Part shown: positions 31,201 through 38,718 of the stretch, piece by piece
Position numbering within the stretch: the first letter of the stretch is position 1
Layout: every line of letters begins with the position of its first letter
Translations under genes and position numbers: made by a program
Assembly (NCBI GenBank): GCA_009777515.1
Contig: WRLR01000018.1
Span: forward strand, 1 to 48,708
Direction: 5' to 3'
DNA from: Oscillospiraceae bacterium
GTDB lineage: Bacteria > Bacillota > Clostridia > WRLR01
DNA: 48,708 nucleotides
The notes under the pieces: model-generated
The model's database searches: none
The model's input: only the letters and a program-made list of their open reading frames with translations
Told to the model about the DNA's origin: nothing

Positions 31201-32095
31201 ACCGCCTCCGCCCCCGCCCCCGCCAAGCCAAGGCGGCGGTGGCGGCGGCGGCGGTGGCGGAGGCGGCGGAGGTGGTGGGATAGCGGCTCCCGTAGCCTCG
31301 CCGACTCCAGCGCCCACACCAACCGTAACGCCCACGCCAACCCCCGCGCCCACACCGGCCCGCACTCCCACGCCGAGGCGCACGCCCACGCCGTGGGGTA
31401 CCGTCCGCATCGACTCGGATTTATTACCGGGCGCCGCAGTCCCTATTATGGGAGACATAGTGTCGGGCCATTGGGCAGCCGCGCAGATTACGCACCTGGT
31501 ATCATTGGGCGTCATAAACGGCTACCCGCAGGGCGACGGTACATTTATATTCGCACCTGACAGGCTGATCAACAGGGCGGAATATATGAAACTCATTGCC
31601 GCCAGCTTGGACTTGCCGCTGATCGAGGGCTACGAAGGCTCGCGCTTTGCGGACTGGGGCGATGTGGAAGACTGGGCTAGGCCATATATCGCAGCGCTGA
31701 TAGAGGACGGCATCGTGCTTGGTTCGCTGGAGGGCGGCAGGCTGTTCATCAACCCGCTATCCGACGTGACGCGCGAAGAGATGACGGTGATGGCCGTGAG
31801 GGCGCTGGGCGCGCTGCCCGGCGGCGTCGGTGGCAGCCAAGATGGCAGCCTGGATGCAGGCGACATCATGGAATATATCGTGGATTATGAAGCCATCCAG
31901 GACTGGGCGCTTAACGAAGTGGCCTTCGCCATAGCGGAGGGGCTGGTCAACTTGCGAAACAGCAGCGGGGAGCCGCTGCCGCTCAGCCGGGCGCGCCCCT
32001 TGCAGGGCGGCATCTTTTTCGCATCGTCATCGCCTGCAAGGCGCGACGAAGCCGCCGTCATTCTTAGCGAATTACTAAACATCGTTAATAAATAA
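28271..32095 (+). CDS. CAP-domain surface protein with MBG/YDG repeats and SLH domains
   Basis: A 1,274-residue secreted protein. Signal peptide about 1-34 (LMFLAAVALTIALVASGAFA), then an acidic run of 5-residue repeats (DEPVN, DEPVY, DDPVF) at about 50-78. A CAP/SCP-like domain covers about 175-380 (YGAYYMAATDQFDHNP, GHRRWLLKP, NFGIGHARG). Next a carboxypeptidase-regulatory-like unit (about 480-545), two MBG/YDG-type beta units (YTGAAQGITVSASPD, VTLSGLAAFDREYS), a polyPro-polyGly bridge (about 978-1000), Pro-Thr repeats (TPTPTPAPTP), and three SLH repeats (about 1055-1274) that hold it to the wall. GGGGGGA precedes the ATG at 10 nt. CAP domains act in adhesion or lipid/peptide binding; target unknown. 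Confidence 0.92.
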   Translation: MRFSTGFIKSFRHLMFLAAVALTIALVASGAFAAGGPAEPDDAYDAAGFDEFDYDEPVNDEPVYDDPVFDDLAFDEPVFDELAHLGGGYLGDAPLAQDGVARPGQGGGIFALPIVPIEHSRDIGDVVDAARLYPHNGFDSSKVTGFSVAPVFSPPAYNDSVVGTLLPADVADALNAVKMVRFLAGVPYEDVKFTDALNLTSQYGAYYMAATDQFDHNPTKVNYIPQDFYEKALLGCSRANIAAGYLNISAFVMSQVTDPGANNIEIAGHRRWLLKPGGENFGIGHARGPDGSLYRGFRSSMYVFDGLGPFTCEPDTFIAWPSAGDFPIQYYLGAENIDNYNPQANEYPWSINLGDEYMTPSKGEITLTLTRSRSGAVVNTWVFNASTPNLGTSGTGLSGMHLAVDNNGYGMIKAIIFKPDSATLGRILDGDVFNVRVTGLKSNVEGSVGQAAVLSYDIKFFDLQREMTRSTVTFNIRHDGAPVAGAIISAAGATYVTDANGTAKARFDNNSTVNYTVSKDGYITESGSFNLGGANATRIVDMYMPVAYAFTGATRTYTGAAQGITVSASPDAPYSLTYNGDSAQPINVGVYTVIAETSTSKYKGRAEATFTITRAPLVAAVADMQMTYGDAPPAPNVTYTGLVGGDVALGAGAAGLSAAYSLGAPNAPNGRYNAGEYRDMVTVSATNYDVTVQGSVLTINKRPVTLSGLAAFDREYSPGGLTARLNTFGAVLNNMCEGDGLLLNVATAQAVFEDDAPGDGKTVHVTGLSLSGAQSGNYALTNASLTLTASIKDRLSALDVASVFEPAHTAAVDSRIIVLPSAPDDFEVFIVETNRPDVITEDGVINPVGMDTDVTIRLAVRRIEQSGLAWDHPDNYALTGPIVVRVPAFTKYTIGAVASFVGEGAGEADASSVSITGAGDYFKNDTVELRAVSSSARITFVGWYEGDAAIGGAGAEYRFEALSDRSLEARFNVSLAPPPPPPPPPSQGGGGGGGGGGGGGGGGIAAPVASPTPAPTPTVTPTPTPAPTPARTPTPRRTPTPWGTVRIDSDLLPGAAVPIMGDIVSGHWAAAQITHLVSLGVINGYPQGDGTFIFAPDRLINRAEYMKLIAASLDLPLIEGYEGSRFADWGDVEDWARPYIAALIEDGIVLGSLEGGRLFINPLSDVTREEMTVMAVRALGALPGGVGGSQDGSLDAGDIMEYIVDYEAIQDWALNEVAFAIAEGLVNLRNSSGEPLPLSRARPLQGGIFFASSSPARRDEAAVILSELLNIVNK

Positions 32096-32101
32096 ATTTT
32101 A

Positions 32102-32141
32102 TATACAATTTAAAAGGTGCGTATACAATTTAAAAGGCGGG
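32102..32141. repeat. 20-bp tandem duplication carrying a ribosome-site-like motif
   Basis: tatacaatttaaaaggtgcg at 32102-32121 is followed by a near copy (18 of 20 matches) at 32122-32141. Each contains aaaagg(t/c)g. The second copy supplies the ribosome site region of the Gfo/Idh gene, starting 11 nt later. Confidence 0.85.
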
Positions 32142-32152
32142 CGTAGGTTTGT

Positions 32153-33199
32153 ATGGATAAAATAAAAATAGGTTTTTTTGGGTGCGGGTTCATGGGGCAG
32201 CTCGCGCATATGTCAAATTATGCGGCGCTGGACACGTGCGAAATCGTCGGCGTCACCGACGTCAAGCAAAAACAAGCCGCGCTGGTCGCGGCGGCATATG
32301 GCATACCGAAAGTGTACGCCAGTGCGCGCGACATGCTGGCGGATCCGGCCATCGTCGCCGTCGTGGCCGCGCAGCCCTTTACCAACCATGTGAACATCGT
32401 ATGCGACGTGCTGAATGCGGGCAAACATCTCCTTACTGAAAAACCTCTGTGCGTATACCCCCAAAACGGCCACGTCCTGGTTGAGTGCGCAAAGGCCAAC
32501 GGTATGATTCATATGGTCGCCAATCACAAGCGGTCCGACCCCGCCGTCGAATATGCGATGGGCGCGATCAAAGCATGGAAAGCGTCGGGGGAAATGGGGG
32601 CGCTAAAGTATATCCGCATCACGATGCCGCCGGGCGACTGGGTGGCCGGCGCGGCATCGAGGGGGAGGCCCATAATCACTGACGAGCCCGGTGCGGCGTT
32701 CGCCCCGGAGCCGCTGCCGCATGGGTTTGAACCCGCGCTGGCCGACGCATATGTCAGTTTTGTCAACTACTATATACACCAGGTCAATTTGATGCGCCAC
32801 CTGCTAGGAGAGGACTACAGGCTGACTTACGCGGACAAGTCGGGCGTGCTGCTAGTGGCTGAAAGCGAGTCCGGAGTCAGCGGCATCATTGAAATGGCGC
32901 CGTACTCGACCAGCGACAGTTGGCAGGAGTCGGCGCTTGTCTGCTTCGAGCATGGCTACATATCCATCGATCTGCCCGCGCCCCTTGCCAGCCAGCAGGC
33001 GGGCAAGGTGACCGTTTTTACGGATGTAGGCGGCAAGGGGTCATATATGTCGCCCACGCTGCCCAACATAAGCGCCATGCGCAATCAAGCCGCCAATTTC
33101 ATTAGAGCGATAAACGGTGAAATTTCGCCCCCCTGCCAGTCCTATGAGGCGCTGAAAGATTTAGAGATAGCTATGGAATATATTTTGATGATTAACTAA
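32153..33199 (+). CDS. Gfo/Idh/MocA family oxidoreductase
   Basis: A 348-residue NAD(P)-dependent dehydrogenase. The Rossmann motif is FFGCGFMGQLAHM (GxGxxG) near residues 8-20, and the EKP motif is LLTEKPL near 93-99, whose Lys is catalytic in this family. The C-terminal half is the usual alpha/beta substrate domain. Members oxidise sugars, inositol or sugar acids, or act on deoxysugars; here the substrate cannot be read. AAGGCGG lies 14 nt before the ATG, somewhat far. It converges on the TSCPD gene with a palindrome between them. Confidence 0.93.
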   Translation: MDKIKIGFFGCGFMGQLAHMSNYAALDTCEIVGVTDVKQKQAALVAAAYGIPKVYASARDMLADPAIVAVVAAQPFTNHVNIVCDVLNAGKHLLTEKPLCVYPQNGHVLVECAKANGMIHMVANHKRSDPAVEYAMGAIKAWKASGEMGALKYIRITMPPGDWVAGAASRGRPIITDEPGAAFAPEPLPHGFEPALADAYVSFVNYYIHQVNLMRHLLGEDYRLTYADKSGVLLVAESESGVSGIIEMAPYSTSDSWQESALVCFEHGYISIDLPAPLASQQAGKVTVFTDVGGKGSYMSPTLPNISAMRNQAANFIRAINGEISPPCQSYEALKDLEIAMEYILMIN

Positions 33200-33221
33200 A
33201 TCATACGTATTTATACCCGAC

Positions 33222-33245
33222 AGGGGCGTAGCGCGCTACGCCCCT
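33222..33245. terminator. Perfect 24-bp palindrome between convergent genes
   Basis: A palindrome with arms aggggcgtagcg and its complement, no loop, followed by acgggg. It is placed 22 nt after the Gfo/Idh stop and 6 nt from the TSCPD stop, where a two-way terminator would be expected. No T-run is present. It belongs to the gtaggg-type hairpin family. Confidence 0.5.
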
Positions 33246-33251
33246 ACGGGG

Positions 33252-33545
33252 TTATTGGCTTTTGGTATGTGGCGCGGCGGCTTCGGCTTGGGCCCTGGCC
33301 GCCAGCGCTTCTTCTATTGCAGTAGCCAATTGGTCGGGGCATGATGTTTTTTTGCGACCGCAGCGCGTCCCCTTGAATTTGCTGACAAGGGTCTCGGCGT
33401 CCATGCCGTCCGCGAGCGCCGATATGCCGTTCAGGTTGCCGTTGCAGCCGTCTGTAAAGCGGATGTTGCTAATCTTTTTGTCGTCCCCAAGATCGAACGT
33501 GATCTTTGACGAGCATGTGCCCTTTGTTTTGTATTCATGTTTCAT
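33252..33545 (-). CDS. TSCPD domain protein, TIGR03905 type
   Basis: A 97-residue protein with TSCPD in KKTSCPDQLATAIEEAL (about residues 66-82) and two other conserved cysteines (GTCSSK, DGCNGN). The domain is also found at the end of some B12-dependent ribonucleotide reductases, where it may hold metal. As a free-standing protein its role is unknown. It stands 6 nt downstream of the CNNM/CorC-type gene and may be co-transcribed. The tail after residue 83 is Ala-rich. Confidence 0.9.
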   Translation of the reverse strand: MKHEYKTKGTCSSKITFDLGDDKKISNIRFTDGCNGNLNGISALADGMDAETLVSKFKGTRCGRKKTSCPDQLATAIEEALAARAQAEAAAPHTKSQ

Positions 33546-33551
33546 ATATGC

Positions 33552-35018
33552 CTACCGTCCATTTCTTTCGGACATAATAGCCGCCGCGCCGGGGCTATCG
33601 CCCGCACCTGCGCCCGCGCCCGCATTTGCCCCCGGACCGCCGCTGCCATTGGCTGCGTGTTTATCCATGCCGCCCCGCGCATCGCCGCCGTCTACAGTAT
33701 CCCTTTCCGGCGCGCCGTTTCCGCCGCCCCCGCCATCCGCTTCCGTCAGCTTGACACGCAGCGTCTCTATCCTGTTGTTGGCGACGCTTTCAATAGTGAA
33801 CTCAATGTTGTCATGCTGCACGGCGCTGCCCGCAGTGGGGAAGACCTCGAGCTTGCCCAACACGAAGCCGCCGATCGAATCAAAGTCGTCAGACTCGATC
33901 TCCACGCCGGTGGCTTCGTTGAAGCTGTCGATCCCCATCGTGCCGTCCACGATGTATTCGTTGTCGCCGACCTCTTTGGCCGGCATGTCCGTATCGTCGT
34001 ATTCGTCGCTGATGTCGCCGACTATTTCCTCTATAAAGTCCTCCGTGGTGATAATGCCCACCATGACGCCATACTCGTCCAGCACCACAGACATCCGTAT
34101 GCGCCCGCGCCGCATCTCCGCAAAGACCTTGGCGATGTTGTTGAATTCGTAAACAAAATGCGCCGGCCTGAGGTAATCCGATATGGCGAACACATCCGCG
34201 CCGATGCCCAAAAAAGCGATGTCCTTTATGTTGAGCATGCCGACGATTTCGTCCGTCCCTGGCTTCGTCACAGGTATCCTGGAATAGGCGTGCTCAGCAA
34301 ATATCGATTTTACGGTCTCGTAGCCCTCATCGAGATCAATGGATATTACGTGGATCCTGGGCGTCATTATTTCGCGGACCTCGCCGTCGCCGAACTCAAA
34401 CACGTTATGGATCATCTCTTTCTCGTCCACGTTGAGCACGCCCTCTTCATGGCTGACAGTCACCATCGTCTTCAATTCATTTTCCGTATATGTCGGCGGC
34501 GTCTCGTTGTGCTTGCCGCTCAGCAGCCGGACAAACGACAGGGTAATTTTGTTCAAAATAAAGATAAGGGGCTTTAAAAATGAGACAATGGCGAACATCG
34601 GCTTCGCGATAAACACAGCAATGCGCTCCGCGTTGCGCACCGCCAGCGATTTTGGCGTGATGTCACAGAATATGAGGATGACCAGCGTGACAACGCCCGT
34701 CGCGAGGCCCAGCGCCACGCCCGTGTTCCCGCCTATATATTGTATGACCAGGGATGTCGTGATTGCGGATGCAAGGATATTAACGAGGTTATTGCCGACG
34801 AGGATCGCGCTCAGCAGCTTGTCCGGGTCCTCGAGCAGCGCGATGAGGATTTTCGCGTTTTTCGCGCCCTCGTCCACAAGGCTCCTGACGCGGATCTTGC
34901 CGACTGTAAGAAGGGATGTTTCGGCGGCAGAAAAGAAAGCCGACGCCAAAAGGCATACCACGAGGACGGCCAGGCGCCACATTCCTATGCTACTGTCTGT
35001 TTCCAAACTGTTAACCAC
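33552..35018 (-). CDS. CNNM/CorC-type membrane protein (hemolysin family)
   Basis: A 488-residue protein of the DUF21-CBS-CorC_HlyC plan, linked in other bacteria to magnesium or cobalt export and divalent cation balance. DUF21 spans about 10-190 with three to four helices (LAVLVVCLLASAFFSAAETSLL, LLSAILVGNNLVNILASAI, GLATGVVTLVILIFCDITPKSLA). A CBS pair is at about 210-335 (TPRIHVISIDLDEGYE, MSVVLDEYGVMVGIITTEDFIEEI), and CorC_HlyC about 350-430. The tail after 430 is Gly/Ala-rich low complexity not seen in most homologues. Start is GTG at 35018 with TGGAG just upstream. Confidence 0.92.
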   Translation of the reverse strand: MVNSLETDSSIGMWRLAVLVVCLLASAFFSAAETSLLTVGKIRVRSLVDEGAKNAKILIALLEDPDKLLSAILVGNNLVNILASAITTSLVIQYIGGNTGVALGLATGVVTLVILIFCDITPKSLAVRNAERIAVFIAKPMFAIVSFLKPLIFILNKITLSFVRLLSGKHNETPPTYTENELKTMVTVSHEEGVLNVDEKEMIHNVFEFGDGEVREIMTPRIHVISIDLDEGYETVKSIFAEHAYSRIPVTKPGTDEIVGMLNIKDIAFLGIGADVFAISDYLRPAHFVYEFNNIAKVFAEMRRGRIRMSVVLDEYGVMVGIITTEDFIEEIVGDISDEYDDTDMPAKEVGDNEYIVDGTMGIDSFNEATGVEIESDDFDSIGGFVLGKLEVFPTAGSAVQHDNIEFTIESVANNRIETLRVKLTEADGGGGGNGAPERDTVDGGDARGGMDKHAANGSGGPGANAGAGAGAGDSPGAAAIMSERNGR

Positions 35019-35183
35019 ACTCCATCAAATATGGCGCAACATCATTGCCCGGTTGGATTGCGGGACAGCCATATCACCGATAGTATACCAGACAAGGGCG
35101 CTAGCTACAATATCGCGCCTCTTCTGTAACATTATTGTAATATTAACGATTTTGCTAGCCTTTTAACCATTACGGACGATTGG

Positions 35184-36095
35184 CTATTCGCTCATGCGCT
35201 CGCAGTATAGTACGTATCGATGGCTGTTTTTGCCTAATGGTTCGCAAGAGATCAGCGTGATGAGGTCCTGCCCATCGCGGATTTTTATTTCGGCTATGTC
35301 CGTGGGGAGGATGATCGCGGCTTCTACCACCTGATAGACGAGCCGCTCCTTGAAATTGGTGATGATGATCTCGTCCCCGAGCTTTATGCGATGAATATTG
35401 CGAAACATTTCGCGGGCGCCTCCCCGGTGCGCCGCAATGACTGCGTTGGTGTTGATTCCACTTATCGGATAGCTGGTCTGCGTCAAATGCACGGCGCCTT
35501 TTTTCATGTTCTGCGCGTTCGCTCCCAGGTATATGGGCATCAGCGCTTTGATCGACGGGATTTCAATGTACCCGATGCACCCGTCTTCGAGACCGTAACT
35601 TGACACATCGATACCGGCTGTTTGGTACGAGAAGGCGTCCTTTAAATCTTCCTGCCCCGTTACGTATAAACGCTCGTTTTCGGATTTCAGGAATTGATAC
35701 AGCCCTTCGTAAGCGCCGGGGGGCGCCGACATATCGCCTCCACCGGTGCTGCCGATGTCGCCGTTGTCATTGCCGCTGCCGCTGCCGCCACTGCGGCTAC
35801 CGCCACTGCCATCACCGCCACCGCTGCCGTCACCACCACCGCCGTCGCCTTCCGCAAAACCGCCGCCGCCAGCGCCGCCGCCGGGCGCAGTGTCACGGCC
35901 GCTGCCATAGCTGCCCGCCGCATATATTTTTGCCAGGAACGCCTCTTTTTCAGCCGCCACCATATACTCATAATATAGATTGGTTAATGTGGGGTACAGC
36001 AAAAGGCATATGCCCGCAAGGGCGAGCAAGGACGCCGCGATATATCGCCGGGATATCTTGTTGGTGCTTTTTTTCGGTATATCATATGTCGTCAT
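35184..36095 (-). CDS. Pilus operon sortase 2, with a Gly-rich insert
   Basis: A 303-residue sortase. An N-terminal helix (IAASLLALAGICLLLYP) anchors it. Catalytic residues are H223 (AAHRGG), C284 (TLISCEP) and R293 (SHRYVLY). The beta-barrel opening GYIEIPSIKALMPIYLGA is class C-like, yet there is no C-terminal helix, and no DP(W/F/Y) lid motif is visible. Residues 70-122 are almost pure Gly/Ser/Asp, a low-complexity insert between the anchor and the catalytic domain. Its start overlaps the end of sortase 1 by 14 nt. Likely the housekeeping-type or second pilus sortase that attaches or extends the fibre; which is inference. Confidence 0.9.
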   Translation of the reverse strand: MTTYDIPKKSTNKISRRYIAASLLALAGICLLLYPTLTNLYYEYMVAAEKEAFLAKIYAAGSYGSGRDTAPGGGAGGGGFAEGDGGGGDGSGGGDGSGGSRSGGSGSGNDNGDIGSTGGGDMSAPPGAYEGLYQFLKSENERLYVTGQEDLKDAFSYQTAGIDVSSYGLEDGCIGYIEIPSIKALMPIYLGANAQNMKKGAVHLTQTSYPISGINTNAVIAAHRGGAREMFRNIHRIKLGDEIIITNFKERLVYQVVEAAIILPTDIAEIKIRDGQDLITLISCEPLGKNSHRYVLYCERMSE

Positions 36096-36957
36096 TGTAC
36101 GGCGATGCCTCTATAGCGGCATTTATTATAAAAAACTGGTTCTTCGTCTTAGCCGATACGGTTATGGTCGTGGTAATCATTATCATTACCATTGTGGCGG
36201 TAAAAAAAGCCGCCCACACCACCGTGACGTCCACGCCGGATTCCGGTATCTTTTGAATCGACTCTTTTATTTCCGGGCTATATGCCACGCGCTCGCCTCG
36301 GACCAAAAGCCTGTGCGAGTTGATGCCGTAAGGCGTGCAGGTCATCAATGTGCAGTAGTCCATTGCGTCGAACGGCGCCAGCTCGTCCGTGGCGCCCGGG
36401 TCTATTGTCGAGATTTTGCCTACTTCATAGGCCATTACTTCGCCCAGCACATGGATATAGAATAGGTCGCCTACAGCCAGCGCCGGCAAATCCGTAAACA
36501 TCCTCGCATGCACCAGGCCGGAGTGCCCTGTGATTACGCTGTGGCGTGAGCTGCCGCCAATGGGCAAGGCCGAACCTTCCAAATGCCCGGCGCCCTTGCC
36601 CAACGCGTCGTCCCCGGTGCCGTGGTATATGGGCAGGTATATGTCAAGCTTTGGAATATCTACATAGCCCATAATGCCGCCAATATTCAGCGCCTGCCTG
36701 TATTCGTCCGACATGTCCGCATATGCGCTTTCCAGCAAAAAGCCATGTAGCGGCTGGCTGCTAAGCAAGCCGTTATAGCTCTCCGCCCCGGCCCAAATCC
36801 TGCTTTTTTCCGCGCTGTCCAGTTGCGTAATTTTTTTGGTGTATTCCTGCACGATTTTCGAGCCGTTTATTCGAGCCAGATAGTCGCTGGCGCGCGGATA
36901 TACCAGGGCGCATGCGCCAAGAAGGAATGCTATGGCTGCGACTACTTTTTTTTTCAC
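36082..36957 (-). CDS. Pilus operon sortase 1, class C
   Basis: A 291-residue class C sortase, the transpeptidase that links pilin subunits. N-terminal helix about 5-20, catalytic H145 (TGHSGL), C207 (TLMTCTPYG) and R216 (NSHRLLVRGER), and a C-terminal helix about 239-262 (TVVWAAFFTATMVMIMITTTI) as expected for the class. The usual DPx lid is not visible in the region before GYVDIPKLDIYLPIYHG. The GTG start overlaps the pilin stop by 4 nt (GTGA), so it is translationally coupled to the pilin, with GAGGGA just upstream. Confidence 0.94.
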   Translation of the reverse strand: MKKKVVAAIAFLLGACALVYPRASDYLARINGSKIVQEYTKKITQLDSAEKSRIWAGAESYNGLLSSQPLHGFLLESAYADMSDEYRQALNIGGIMGYVDIPKLDIYLPIYHGTGDDALGKGAGHLEGSALPIGGSSRHSVITGHSGLVHARMFTDLPALAVGDLFYIHVLGEVMAYEVGKISTIDPGATDELAPFDAMDYCTLMTCTPYGINSHRLLVRGERVAYSPEIKESIQKIPESGVDVTVVWAAFFTATMVMIMITTTITVSAKTKNQFFIINAAIEASPYNDDI

Positions 36958-38594
36958 TTTCCCTCGGCTTCGGCCCCGGCCCCGACCCCGGCTCCGGCCA
37001 CGGTTTTGCCTGGTTTTTTACGGGCTACTAGGACTATCGCCGCCGCGCCCAGCAGCGCGATGCCGGAAACTGTCCAAATGATCGTGCCGAAGCCGCCTGT
37101 CTGGGGCAGCAGGAAGCCCGCAGAGTTTGTCACGACCACTTCGAGCGTATAGTTGTCTTCGTCGCCGGTAAAAGTCACCTCTTTAGCGTATGACTGCAGG
37201 TTAAAACCCGGGGGCGCTTTGGTTTCCACGATATAATATGTCTGGTACGAGTCGCCCGCGTAGTCTGTCAGCCCGGAAAATATGGTAATGTTCCCATCTG
37301 TTTCGCCTATATAGTCGTTGGCAGCCCCGAGCGAATCCCATTCGGAAGCCGGGGCCGGGTCGTAGTCGATCAATGCGCCGGTGTCCGGGTCCAGGCGGAT
37401 GAAGCCGCCCGCAGCCGCGTTCGCGGCGCTCGTCGCAATTTTAAATTCCGCGCCGGGCAGCGGCGCCCCGCCCCCGTCCACCTTGACGACTTTAATGGCG
37501 GCTGTGTGGATATCAACATACAAGTCTGCATTGATGGAATATGAAATGCCGTATTCGTTGGTGAACTCTACCGTCGCTGTATTGCTGACGGTCAGATCTG
37601 CATATGCGCGAATCGCGTCATTGACCACACAATCAAACTCGACTATCACGCTGGTCAGCCCGTCAAGCTTTACAATGCCAGCGTGCGTAAATGAGACGAT
37701 TATGACCCCATATTCTTCGAAATAGTCCACACTGTAGTCCCCGGCGCCGCCCGTGCCTTTTGTGAGCGTCGTGGCGCTTATGGTCGTCACGCTTAGCGAT
37801 TCCGGGACAAAGGTCAATGCCTCGTCCAACGCGTCGAAGATGTCCAGTGTCACGGCGGCGCCGACGTCGCCTGGCAGGAAAAACTCAAGCGAGTAGGTCA
37901 CCGTATCGCCCACCGTTATCGTTTCGCCATCGGGGTCCACATATTTTCTGATACTCATTTCCTCGTTTTTTGGATACACATGCACTTCGTCGAGCCAGCC
38001 TGCTCCATCCGCCGTCGTCATCGGCACCGCCACCAGGAACGGCGCGACCGCCGCGACGATAGAAAGCGGTTCGCCGGACGGGTCCTCTATGCCAAGCAGC
38101 CTGGATTCCACCGCGTCTTCGACCACGAGGTAAATGCCCTGCGCGAGCCCGTTGGCAATGGCGACGCCATCGAGCGGGGGGGCGCCGCTGACGCCCGTTA
38201 TAAAACTGCCGGCGGAGGACAGGCTGTAAATGCCTGTTGTAACAGACGCGTCGGTGACAACAAGGTTGCCGCCGGAGATTGAATAGGCGCCTAGCGGCGG
38301 GACTTCCGGCCATTCAGGGACGGCGGCCACAGGCGCGCCCACCTTGAATAGGTTAAATACGACGTTATTTGCGGGCGTGGCGGCCCAAGCGCCGGAATCC
38401 AGTTCCGTACCGTCATTGTTCGCGCCCTCTGTGGCGCCGACATATTTATGTATATACAGATCGCCGAAGGCCGGGGGCAGCCCTGGTGTAGCCATGGATG
38501 TGACAATGCCTACAGACATGGCAAATGCGCGAAAAACAATGAGTGAAATTAATATTGTAGATATTGCCTTATATAACCTAGCGCTGCTTTTCAT
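36954..38594 (-). CDS. Backbone pilin with VYPKN motif and LPQTG sorting signal
   Basis: A 546-residue major pilin. Signal peptide about 1-35. The pilin motif is read as W200-x3-V-x-VYPKN (206-210), whose Lys joins to the sorting signal of the next subunit. An isopeptide-type pilin domain (about 215-350) is followed by a SpaA-like domain with an E-box (YYIVETKAPPGF). The C-terminus has LPQTG (496-500), a hydrophobic helix and basic residues. AAGGAGA stands 9 nt before the ATG. It is second in a four-gene minus-strand operon: tip adhesin, this pilin, class C sortase, second sortase. It should form the shaft of the pilus. Confidence 0.95.
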   Translation of the reverse strand: MKSSARLYKAISTILISLIVFRAFAMSVGIVTSMATPGLPPAFGDLYIHKYVGATEGANNDGTELDSGAWAATPANNVVFNLFKVGAPVAAVPEWPEVPPLGAYSISGGNLVVTDASVTTGIYSLSSAGSFITGVSGAPPLDGVAIANGLAQGIYLVVEDAVESRLLGIEDPSGEPLSIVAAVAPFLVAVPMTTADGAGWLDEVHVYPKNEEMSIRKYVDPDGETITVGDTVTYSLEFFLPGDVGAAVTLDIFDALDEALTFVPESLSVTTISATTLTKGTGGAGDYSVDYFEEYGVIIVSFTHAGIVKLDGLTSVIVEFDCVVNDAIRAYADLTVSNTATVEFTNEYGISYSINADLYVDIHTAAIKVVKVDGGGAPLPGAEFKIATSAANAAAGGFIRLDPDTGALIDYDPAPASEWDSLGAANDYIGETDGNITIFSGLTDYAGDSYQTYYIVETKAPPGFNLQSYAKEVTFTGDEDNYTLEVVVTNSAGFLLPQTGGFGTIIWTVSGIALLGAAAIVLVARKKPGKTVAGAGVGAGAEAEGK

Positions 38595-38718
38595 TTTTGC
38601 CCGTCTCCTTTTGCTTTGCCCATCTAAGCGATTATATAATCTGAAATGTTCGTCTTCTTTTGTCGTGTGCCGTGCCCTTAAAAACGTTTATATTCGGACA
38701 GCCACAGGCCGCCCCTGG

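Noticed and set aside
33552-35018. Hemolysin as the function of the CNNM/CorC-type protein
   Set aside because: The family name is historical; the DUF21-CBS-CorC plan points to cation handling, not cell lysis.
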